From: a bacterium (Candidatus Howlettbacteria) CG_4_10_14_0_8_um_filter_40_9
GTDB lineage: Bacteria; Patescibacteriota; CPR2; UBA1875; GCA-2785325
DNA length: 12,166 nucleotides
Reading direction: 5' to 3'
NCBI GenBank assembly: GCA_002785325.1
Contig: PFMH01000036.1
Coordinates: 1-12,166 of the forward strand
The position numbers and the translations under genes are program-made. Position 1 is the first letter of the stretch. The number at the start of each line of letters is the position of its first letter. The notes below the pieces were generated by a model. The model saw only the letters and a list, made by a program, of their open reading frames with translations, was not told the DNA's origin and did no database searches. This document shows, in pieces, positions 5,713 to 11,658 of the stretch.

Positions 5713-5882
5713 AGGTCCTAGTTTCTTCCAGCTTTAAATTTGCAAACGATTGGCCTTCATTAAAAGACAGCTTTCAAAAAGCTGGTTTTAGCTGCCTAAC
5801 CCCACAAGACACAGAGACAGAAAATCCTGAAGAAATTATTGAAATAAAAAATGGTTTTATCAATCCCCTTTCATTCAAATAG
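5709..5882 (+). CDS. Small 57-residue protein, translationally coupled to thrS
   Basis: A short reading frame begins at the ATG overlapping the thrS stop (ATGA) and runs 57 codons to TAG. The product starts MKVLVSSSFKFANDW and ends INPLSFK, with no membrane segment or recognisable motif. The 4-nt overlap and open frame across the whole gap before malic enzyme support a real gene. The opening MKVLVSSSF, with TENPEEIIEI later, faintly resembles the first strand and helix of 2-hydroxyacid dehydrogenase N-termini, so a degraded remnant is possible. Function unknown. Confidence 0.5.
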   Translation: MKVLVSSSFKFANDWPSLKDSFQKAGFSCLTPQDTETENPEEIIEIKNGFINPLSFK

Positions 5883-5898
5883 TTAAAGTTGTAGAATG

Positions 5899-5913
5899 TA
5901 TATTACAAATATG
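5899..5913 (+). promoter_or_regulatory. -10 box fused to the malic enzyme start (leaderless)
   Basis: TATATT (5899-5904), 6 nt, then ATG at 5911. No Shine-Dalgarno is present. This spacing favours 5911 over the ATG at 5896, which would lie upstream of the predicted transcription start. The -35 region is weak. Confidence 0.4.
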
Positions 5914-7065
5914 ACTCCTTTAGATGTTCACAATTTAAAAACTGGGAAGATAGAAATCGCACCTAAAACACCTCTTGAAACCAAAGAGGATCTTTCCTTT
6001 ATATATACTCCGGGCGTGGGAGAAGTTTCAACGGCTATAGCTAAGGATAAGGAAAAAGTAAATCTTTATACAAATAAAAAAAATACTGTAGCGATAGTTA
6101 CCGACGGCTCAGCCGTCCTCGGTCTCGGTGATATCGGCCCCGAAGCAGCACTTCCTGTGATGGAAGGCAAATCGGTATTATTTAAAAAGTTTGGCAATAT
6201 CGACGCCTACCCTATACTTTTAAAAACTCAAGACGTCGACGAGATAGTCGAAACGATAATAGATATTTCTCCTACTTTTTCTGGAATAAATCTCGAAGAC
6301 ATCTCTGCACCGAGATGTTTTGAGATAGAAAAAAAGCTGAAAGAAAAACTTGATATTCCTGTCTTCCACGATGACCAGCACGGCACAGCTATAGTAGTCC
6401 TTGCAGCTCTCATAAATGCGCTGAAGTTAGCGGAAAAAAATATTAGAGATGTGAAGATAATAATAAACGGAGCCGGAGCAGCCGGCATCGCCATTAAAAA
6501 ATTACTTAGAATATACGGTGCGAGAAAAATATGTCTTTTAGATTCTAAAGGCGTAATTTGCGAAAGAAGAACAGATCTGACGAGCACTAAAAAATCTCTG
6601 CTTGCCAACCTAGACTGCCAATGCGGAAGTCTGGAAGAAACGATCGAAAGCGCCGATGTTTTCATCGGAGTTTCAAAGGGCAACATCCTGACCAAAAAAC
6701 TGATCAAAAAAATGACAAGCGAACCTATCATCTTTGCGATGGCAAACCCTATACCGGAAATTTCTTACGAAGAGGCAAAAGTTGCCGGCGCCTTTATCGC
6801 CGCCACTGGCAGCTCGGAGACCCCAAATCAGATAAATAACGCCTTGGTTTTCCCGGGTCTTTTCCGAGGACTTTTGGATTCAAATACTTCTATAATAACC
6901 GATGAACTAAAAATCTTCGCCGCCGAAACGATTGCAAATTACGTCACTAATTTGAACCCCGGAAACATTATGCCGGATATCATGGATCTAGCTTTTCATA
7001 AAACCTTAGCAAAAACCATTTCCAGTCATTCTGAGGACCACGTAAGGGTGCCGTCTTATTTATAG
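5911..7065 (+). CDS. Short-form NAD(P)-dependent malic enzyme
   Basis: Oxidative decarboxylation of malate to pyruvate and CO2 with reduction of NAD(P), cytosolic. The 384-residue length fits the short bacterial form without a fused phosphotransacetylase domain. Family motifs run in order: YTPGVGEV (32-39, catalytic Tyr), [13 protein letters not shown] (65-77), [11 protein letters not shown] (84-94, catalytic Lys), NLEDI (127-131) and FHDDQHGTA (152-160) supplying metal ligands, the NGAGAAG dinucleotide loop (186-192), MANPIPE (277-283) and [13 protein letters not shown] (298-310), where SSE replaces the usual RSD. The start at 5911 (MTPLDVHN) matches where family members begin. Cofactor preference cannot be read confidently. 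It converges on the lysA-like gene with only 6 nt between stops and no visible terminator. Confidence 0.9.
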   Translation: MTPLDVHNLKTGKIEIAPKTPLETKEDLSFIYTPGVGEVSTAIAKDKEKVNLYTNKKNTVAIVTDGSAVLGLGDIGPEAALPVMEGKSVLFKKFGNIDAYPILLKTQDVDEIVETIIDISPTFSGINLEDISAPRCFEIEKKLKEKLDIPVFHDDQHGTAIVVLAALINALKLAEKNIRDVKIIINGAGAAGIAIKKLLRIYGARKICLLDSKGVICERRTDLTSTKKSLLANLDCQCGSLEETIESADVFIGVSKGNILTKKLIKKMTSEPIIFAMANPIPEISYEEAKVAGAFIAATGSSETPNQINNALVFPGLFRGLLDSNTSIITDELKIFAAETIANYVTNLNPGNIMPDIMDLAFHKTLAKTISSHSEDHVRVPSYL

Positions 7066-7071
7066 AACACT

Positions 7072-8376
7072 TTATATTTTCAAAGATAATTTTATTTGCT
7101 CAGGACAAAGCTCTCTATCCCAAATATCTTCTACCTCTTGGCGTTTGGATATCAGGACATCTTCACCACTCGCAAGGATCATCACCTCTGCACATATGGG
7201 ACGTGAGTTATAGTTTTTTGCGCTCATAGCGATACCATAAGCACCAGTACTCATTATAGCCATATAGTCTCCGATCGACGCCTCAGGAAGTCTTACCGTA
7301 TCAATCTGTTCAGGCTCGCCCTCTTTTGGTGTAAATATATCCCCACTCTCACAACAACATCCAACAACAACATATTCTTCTGAAACGTCATCGCCTTTGC
7401 CAAGTAAACGAATGGGATGTTTTGCTCCATAGATCATAGGCCGCAAAAGCTCAGTCATAGAAGCGTCTGTTTTTATAAAATGAAATCCTTCTTTGCCAGT
7501 GTCCGCTATGTCGTTGATCTGGGCTACCAGCAGACATGAGTTAGCCGCAAGATATGTCCCTGGCTCTATTTCGAGATGCAGCTTACGACCTGTCTCTTGA
7601 TACAATTTGTCAAAAGATGTTTTCACAATCTCAAACACGGCCTGTAAATCGATAGATTTTTCGGCATTCATGCGATCGATTTTATATCCGCCGCCAAGAT
7701 TCACCACCTCAACATCCGAGAACTCACGAACTATATCTATAGTAAGTCCTACCGCTTTTTGCCACACTTTCCAGTCACTTCCCGATCCTACATGAGTATG
7801 AATTCTAGAAATTTTGAGGTTATTTTTAGCAGCGATATCAAGGACCTCTGGTATATACTCGTGCCAGATTCCAAAAGATGCCGCCGGCCCTCCCGTATTT
7901 GTCCTATTGTTGTACCCAGAGCCAAGACCAGGGTTTATTCTCACCGCTATCGTTCTTTCAGTATTTGAAAAGGTCTTTGCAAACATCTTTAACTGTGTGA
8001 GAGAAGTACAATTGTAGATAACGCCGAGCCCAACGATCTCTTTCAATCTCTCCTCCGTAAGCGTTTCTTGGCTTGTAAGTTGTATATTTTCCAGAGCAAT
8101 CCCGGCGGCAATCGCTCGTTTTACTTCCCAGTAAGAGGAGGCATCGATATGAATACCTATATTGTCCAAGATATTCAATACTGCTTTATGGGAATTTGCC
8201 TTCATCGCATAACGGACAGTGAGTCCGAAAGAGTTTGGGACAGCCAGAGCTTCTTCCGCATAACGACGGTAACTGTTTTCGTCATGGATCATGAGCGGCG
8301 TCCCATATTTCTTGGCGATCTCTATCAACCTATCGTCCGAACCGAAAGTTATTGAACTCTGTTTTTTGTAAGTCAT
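7072..8376 (-). CDS. lysA: Diaminopimelate decarboxylase-like PLP enzyme
   Basis: A 434-residue fold-type III PLP decarboxylase, most like LysA, which makes lysine from meso-diaminopimelate. Visible motifs are YAMKANSH with the PLP lysine K59, HTHVGSGSD (193-201, in place of the common HIGSQ), LGGGY (227-231, phosphate binding), EIEPGTYL (269-276), LLRPMIYGAKHP (310-321), CCCESGDIF (340-348, with the substrate-contacting Cys-Glu-Ser) and GAYGIAMSAKNYNSRP (378-392). The GSGSD variant makes the substrate less certain, and a related diamino acid or arginine-type decarboxylase is possible. No other lysine-pathway gene is in the window. It is divergent from the alkyltransferase-like gene and shares its promoter region; the -10 TATAAT at 8398-8403 (minus) gives a leader of about 15 nt. 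Confidence 0.8.
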   Translation of the reverse strand: MTYKKQSSITFGSDDRLIEIAKKYGTPLMIHDENSYRRYAEEALAVPNSFGLTVRYAMKANSHKAVLNILDNIGIHIDASSYWEVKRAIAAGIALENIQLTSQETLTEERLKEIVGLGVIYNCTSLTQLKMFAKTFSNTERTIAVRINPGLGSGYNNRTNTGGPAASFGIWHEYIPEVLDIAAKNNLKISRIHTHVGSGSDWKVWQKAVGLTIDIVREFSDVEVVNLGGGYKIDRMNAEKSIDLQAVFEIVKTSFDKLYQETGRKLHLEIEPGTYLAANSCLLVAQINDIADTGKEGFHFIKTDASMTELLRPMIYGAKHPIRLLGKGDDVSEEYVVVGCCCESGDIFTPKEGEPEQIDTVRLPEASIGDYMAIMSTGAYGIAMSAKNYNSRPICAEVMILASGEDVLISKRQEVEDIWDRELCPEQIKLSLKI

Positions 8377-8397
8377 AATATATTCCGTAAATTAGCT

Positions 8398-8428
8398 ATT
8401 ATACGAACTAGGAATAGTTTAGTATAAT
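8398..8428. promoter_or_regulatory. Mirror-symmetric divergent promoter
   Basis: On the plus strand TTATAC (8399-8404), 18 nt, TATAAT (8423-8428). On the minus strand TTATAC (8422-8427), 18 nt, TATAAT (8398-8403). Each -10 box overlaps the other's -35, so the two promoters are exact mirror images and polymerases should exclude one another. An inner dyad AACTA-ggaa-TAGTT lies at 8406-8419. Confidence 0.55.
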
Positions 8429-8436
8429 ATACCTCC

Positions 8437-8709
8437 ATGAACAACCTAAAATTTAAAGAGAGAGTTTTTGGAATCGTTCGCCAAATCCCAGCGGGAAAAA
8501 CAATGTCGTATTCAGAAGCTGCCAAGCTCGCTGGAAACCCAAAGGCCTACCGTGCGGTCGGAAACATCATCCACGACTCTCCCTCCGACGTTCCTTGCCA
8601 CCAAGTCGTAAGTAAACCAGGAAAACTTGCCGTAAATTTCGATAAAGGCGGGATAGAAAAACAAAGAGAACTTTTGGAGAAAGGAGGGGTAGTGATAAAA
8701 AAGATATGA
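8437..8709 (+). CDS. Single-domain MGMT/alkyltransferase-like DNA repair protein
   Basis: A 90-residue protein equal to the C-terminal DNA-binding/active-site domain of O6-alkylguanine-DNA alkyltransferase; the N-terminal domain is absent. It shows IPAGKTMSYSEAAKLAG, the Arg-finger motif YRAVG (R39) and DVPCHQVV with the acceptor cysteine C54, so it is not an Atl-type protein, which has Trp there. The usual PCHRV reads PCHQV, an unusual change next to the active site. The role could be direct repair of O6-alkylguanine or lesion flagging. The ATG lies 8 nt after TATAAT with no Shine-Dalgarno. It converges on the next gene with 4 nt between stops. Confidence 0.85.
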   Translation: MNNLKFKERVFGIVRQIPAGKTMSYSEAAKLAGNPKAYRAVGNIIHDSPSDVPCHQVVSKPGKLAVNFDKGGIEKQRELLEKGGVVIKKI

Positions 8710-8713
8710 TTTT

Positions 8714-9409
8714 TTAAGTGAAAATTTTGTTTACCCTATCACCCTCATGTTTTTCCGGAGCTGAATCGGGAGTTTTAATGTAGAAAATCCTGTCATTTTT
8801 ATAATAAATCTTCAGACCAGAATGATAATCTTCGTTAGCACTGCTTTGATTTTGAAGATTAAAAAAATCTCTTGTTATATATTCTCTAACAGAAAAGCCC
8901 AACTCTGGCCGTTCAACAACATCTCTATTTTCAGAAGACACAAAAACTATCTTCTCAAAAAAAGGTTGTATTACTTGACCTAGCCCTTTTCCTCTATTTG
9001 CTTTCTTGAGACGCAGAGATATTCCTTTTGAAGTCATGTAATAAACAGAGTCATCGGGGGTTGTCTCTAAGGGACCCTCCGATCGTCCTCCGCTACATTC
9101 AGTTGAAAACTTAGCAGTCCACATATCCAAACTGTCCAGGTACTTAGTTGTTTTTTCAATAAACTGATCGCATAATGCCCCATATTCGATTGGTTGCGCC
9201 ATCATTTGTTGCGCTTCCTGATTAAATCTGGCAATATTTTCACTAAGATGTTGCTTAGTATGAACGATCTGCTGAAGCTCTTGGGCGGTAAAAGTTTCAG
9301 TACTCTGGGGCAGTGTTTCTAGTTCTTTTTCTAGCAAGTGCTTTTGATCAGATAGATCTTTCAAAATGTCTCCAAACCCTGCAGAAAAGGGTTTCTCCGA
9401 ATTATTCAT
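8714..9409 (-). CDS. Uncharacterised protein with N-terminal helical region
   Basis: A 231-residue soluble protein that I do not recognise. Residues about 12-100 are rich in Glu, Gln, Lys and Leu and look helical, possibly coiled coil (FGDILKDLSDQKHLLEKELE). A Ser/Gly/Pro-rich break at about 104-120 leads into a mixed alpha/beta C-terminal half with strand-like runs (KIVFVSSE, LKIYYKNDRIFYIKTPD). No signal peptide or membrane segment is present, and no catalytic motif can be named. The start is supported by a TATACT box (9429-9434, minus) 19 nt upstream; no Shine-Dalgarno is seen. It is divergent from miaB across 45 nt. Confidence 0.65.
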   Translation of the reverse strand: MNNSEKPFSAGFGDILKDLSDQKHLLEKELETLPQSTETFTAQELQQIVHTKQHLSENIARFNQEAQQMMAQPIEYGALCDQFIEKTTKYLDSLDMWTAKFSTECSGGRSEGPLETTPDDSVYYMTSKGISLRLKKANRGKGLGQVIQPFFEKIVFVSSENRDVVERPELGFSVREYITRDFFNLQNQSSANEDYHSGLKIYYKNDRIFYIKTPDSAPEKHEGDRVNKIFT

Positions 9410-9428
9410 ATTTTTTTTGAGTTAATTA

Positions 9429-9457
9429 AGTATATTCTAGTATAATATACCCCTATG
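9429..9457. promoter_or_regulatory. Back-to-back promoters, miaB leaderless start
   Basis: On the plus strand TATAAT (9441-9446), 8 nt, then the miaB ATG at 9455. On the minus strand TATACT (9429-9434) serves the unknown gene. The two -10 boxes are only 6 nt apart. GTATATT (9430-9436) and AATATAC (9444-9450) form an inverted repeat. The stretch TAGTATAATATACC before miaB is identical to that before the alkyltransferase gene (8421-8433). Confidence 0.5.
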
Positions 9458-10855
9458 AATAAGAAAAAATATTATCTCCTGCCTCTTGGCTGTGCGCAGA
9501 ACATCTCAGATGCGGAAAGAGTGTCGACGGTTTTAGAAGAAAATAGATTTGTCATAACCTCCGACGAGTCAGAGGCGGATCTTATCTGCGTTATCGCCTG
9601 CTCGGTCCGTCAATCCGCCATCGATCGTATCTATGGCAGGTCGAAAATATGGGGAAAATACAAAAAGAAATCGCTGAAAATATTGTCCGGCTGCGTCTTG
9701 CCGAAAGATAGAAAGAAGATGGAGGAGATATTTGATGTTGTTTTTGGAATAGAAAGCCTTGAAGAACTACCAAGTCTTATTGCTCTCTCCTCTGTCATTC
9801 CCGCCGATTCGACTCTGAGGCTCACGGCTCGAAGAGTGGAGACGGGGATCCAGAGCTCAAATGGAAAAAGGCTGGATCCTCGCTGTGGCGAGGATGACAA
9901 AAAAAATTATTTCAACTACTTATCAATCCAGCCAAAGCACGGAAATACCTTCCAAGCTCTTGTTCCTATCTCAAACGGCTGCAACAATTTTTGCAGTTAT
10001 TGCGCCGTTCCATACACAAGAGGCAGGGAAGTCTCGAGATCTTTTGATGAAATCGTGAATGAAGTAAAAGATTTAGTAAAAAACGGCTACAAAGAGATAA
10101 CGCTTCTCGGACAGAATGTAAATTCATATGGAAATGATATAAAAGGTGGTAAAAGTTTTCTCGATCTTTTAGAAGAACTGGATAAAATCCCCGGAAAGTT
10201 TTGGATCAGATTTATTTCCAACCATCCCAAAGACTTCCCGAACGAATTAATTGAAAATTTGCCAAAGTTAGAAAAGGTAACACCTTATATTCACCTACCC
10301 CTCCAATCCGGCAGTACAAAAATACTAAAGGGGATGAACCGAAAATATACTCGAAAAGATTATCTGACACTGGTCGAAAAAATCAGGAAAAACATCCCCG
10401 ATGTGGCGATCGGCACCGATACCATCGTCGGTTTCCCCGGCGAAACGGAAAAGGATTTCGAGAAATCCATCGAGGTCTTTGAAAAATCAAAGTTTGATAT
10501 GGCTTATATCGCCCAATACTCACCGCGTCAAGGAACCGTTTCCGCAAGGATGAAGGATGACATATCGAAAGAAATAAAAAAACAAAGAGACAAAAAGCTA
10601 AATGAAGTTCTCAAAAAAACAGCTCTGGAAAATAACAAAAAATATGTCGGCAAAGAGGTCGAGGTCTTAGTCGAAAAAGAGTACAAAGGATTTTTATGGG
10701 GCAGAACAGGTACTTATAAGCTCGTAAAAATTGACAAAGGTCCGTCCTTTGTCAAGAAATCAGGTGAGATAATCGGAAGATTTATAAAAATAAAGATAAA
10801 ATCCGCAACTCCGTGGACATTATCGGGATCTCTCCTAACAGCTAATAGCAAATAG
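9455..10855 (+). CDS. miaB: tRNA-2-methylthio-N6-dimethylallyladenosine synthase MiaB
   Basis: Radical-SAM methylthiotransferase converting i6A37 to ms2i6A37 in tRNAs that read UNN codons. 466 residues. The N-terminal MTTase domain carries the three cluster cysteines C13 (LGCAQN), C49 (IACSVRQSA) and C80 (LSGCVLP). The radical-SAM domain has C176-xxx-C180-xx-C183 (GCNNFCSYCAVPYTRGRE) and HLPLQSGS, TDTIVGFPGET and AYIAQYSPRQGT. The TRAM domain spans about 395-452. Residues about 113-149 are an extra linker encoded by a palindromic element (9793-9899) inserted between the first two domains without breaking the frame. The last residues (LTANSK) and the stop are encoded by a heptanucleotide repeat. 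AQN instead of the common QMN after the first Cys is a modest deviation. It works directly after MiaA, encoded downstream. Confidence 0.92.
   Translation: MNKKKYYLLPLGCAQNISDAERVSTVLEENRFVITSDESEADLICVIACSVRQSAIDRIYGRSKIWGKYKKKSLKILSGCVLPKDRKKMEEIFDVVFGIESLEELPSLIALSSVIPADSTLRLTARRVETGIQSSNGKRLDPRCGEDDKKNYFNYLSIQPKHGNTFQALVPISNGCNNFCSYCAVPYTRGREVSRSFDEIVNEVKDLVKNGYKEITLLGQNVNSYGNDIKGGKSFLDLLEELDKIPGKFWIRFISNHPKDFPNELIENLPKLEKVTPYIHLPLQSGSTKILKGMNRKYTRKDYLTLVEKIRKNIPDVAIGTDTIVGFPGETEKDFEKSIEVFEKSKFDMAYIAQYSPRQGTVSARMKDDISKEIKKQRDKKLNEVLKKTALENNKKYVGKEVEVLVEKEYKGFLWGRTGTYKLVKIDKGPSFVKKSGEIIGRFIKIKIKSATPWTLSGSLLTANSK
9793..9899. repeat. Palindromic element inserted in frame in miaB
   Basis: Imperfect terminal inverted repeats, TGTCATTCCCGCC (9793-9805) and GGCGAGGATGACA (9887-9899), match at 11 of 13. 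Inside are a perfect hairpin ATCCTCGC-TGTG-GCGAGGAT (9876-9895), a second hairpin ATTCCCG/CGGGGAT (9798-9804 with 9843-9849, one G-U) and the inverted pair GGATCCAG (9846-9853)/CTGGATCC (9872-9879). Its translation, with VIPADS...GIQ...LDPRCGEDDK, closely follows the VIPAKAGIQ...LDPRxRGDDK peptide commonly read out of a widespread family of palindromic repeats. It is comparable in behaviour to Rickettsia palindromic elements that insert into coding genes. Confidence 0.8.
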
Positions 10856-10867
10856 CAAATAGCTAAA
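10840..10867. repeat. Heptanucleotide repeat covering the miaB stop
   Basis: Four consecutive heptads AGCTAAT, AGCAAAT, AGCAAAT, AGCTAAA. The miaB stop TAG (10853-10855) straddles the second and third units, so the array sets the C-terminus LTANSK and fills most of the 19-nt gap to the convergent gene. Confidence 0.75.
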
Positions 10868-10874
10868 GGATATT

Positions 10875-11114
10875 TTAATATTTGTCTCGTATCACTTCCA
10901 AAATCTTTGGTTTTAGCTCTTCTTTTGTTTTCTCCCGCAAAAGATCGATATCTTTTAGCTCGTTTTCAAAAGTAGAGATTAGTTCTTCAAGTTGTTCTTT
11001 ATTTAACTTCGGAATAGCCTCTAGCCAAGACACTCTTTCTTCCTCGGTCATCTCAGACCGCAAAATAACATCAGCAATTTTCTCTGCCTTTTCTTCCACT
11101 ATTTTCTGTTCCAT
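10875..11114 (-). CDS. Small uncharacterised helical protein
   Basis: A 79-residue, highly charged and probably all-helical protein (MEQKIVEEKAEKIADVIL; MTEEERVSWLEAIPKLNKEQ; a long Glu/Lys-rich C-terminus). It has no signal peptide, membrane segment or known motif. Small acidic proteins with a similar WLE-(I/L)-P-K-(L/M)-N-xEQ-xx-EL pattern are familiar among uncharacterised Patescibacteria genes, but no function is established. The start is supported by AAAGGAGG 8 nt upstream. It overlaps the upstream membrane-anchored gene by 16 nt, so the two probably form a coupled operon. Confidence 0.7.
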   Translation of the reverse strand: MEQKIVEEKAEKIADVILRSEMTEEERVSWLEAIPKLNKEQLEELISTFENELKDIDLLREKTKEELKPKILEVIRDKY

Positions 11115-11623
11115 TCTGGATCCCTCCTTTCAAAGGAAGCCCGCTCCTCATCATCCATATTCCCTATCTCCATAATCTTTTCTGTTCCTTCTGGTTTAAC
11201 TAAATTTTCTTGATTTCCATAAACATTTCTGGCGGCTTCTTCTGCAGATATCGGATTAGGACCCGCTGAACCCCCGTCGATATCTATTCCGGCTCCCATA
11301 ATAGCTGCTTGTTCATCAGTTATCGGTGCTTTTTGCTCCACTTTTCCTACTGGTTTTTGTGCTTTCACTTTTGAAATATTAAGGTCTATCTTGTTTGAAG
11401 AAGATATTTCTTCGTGTCTCCTATCGATTTCTTCTCTACCCATTCCGGCATGAACCGCTGCAAAAATTCCGACAGCAACTAGAGTGCCTGCAAGAACCCT
11501 TCTTCTAGCAAATATCTCCTGCTTTTCGATTTTGTGAGTTCTAGATACTTTTTTAGCAAAATTATTGAATTCTTCCTGCGAAGCCAACCATTCCGGACCA
11601 TGATTATTTTGTCTTTCGCTCAT
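11099..11623 (-). CDS. Uncharacterised single-pass membrane protein
   Basis: A 174-residue protein with a basic N-terminal part (1-42, ending IFARRR), one hydrophobic helix (about 43-60, VLAGTLVAVGIFAAVHAG), and an acidic, low-complexity C-terminal part to 174 with no recognisable fold. The positive charges before the helix suggest N-terminus inside and the disordered tail outside. No cleavage site or enzymatic motif is seen. First gene of a two-gene operon with the small helical protein. It is divergent from miaA across 32 nt; TAAATT lies 6 nt before the ATG, with no Shine-Dalgarno. Confidence 0.65.
   Translation of the reverse strand: MSERQNNHGPEWLASQEEFNNFAKKVSRTHKIEKQEIFARRRVLAGTLVAVGIFAAVHAGMGREEIDRRHEEISSSNKIDLNISKVKAQKPVGKVEQKAPITDEQAAIMGAGIDIDGGSAGPNPISAEEAARNVYGNQENLVKPEGTEKIMEIGNMDDEERASFERRDPEWNRK
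11103..11129 (-). promoter_or_regulatory. Internal Shine-Dalgarno within the operon
   Basis: AAAGGAGG (11123-11130 region, minus) lies about 8 nt before the ATG at 11114, inside the upstream coding sequence. It shows that internal operon genes here use a classical ribosome binding site, unlike most first genes. Confidence 0.6.
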
Positions 11624-11640
11624 GTTTATAATTTAATTTA

Positions 11641-11658
11641 TGTTACTATCATTATATG
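11641..11658 (+). promoter_or_regulatory. Extended -10 fused to the miaA start (leaderless)
   Basis: TGTTACTAT (11641-11649) is an extended -10 (TGn plus TACTAT), followed by 6 nt and the ATG at 11656. No Shine-Dalgarno is present. A minus-strand TATAAT (11651-11656) overlaps it, so the divergent promoters interlock. Confidence 0.45.

Noticed and set aside
6228..6731. Minus-strand open frame of 167 codons over the malic enzyme gene
   Set aside because: It lies wholly antisense to a well-conserved enzyme and has no family features; a shadow of codon bias.
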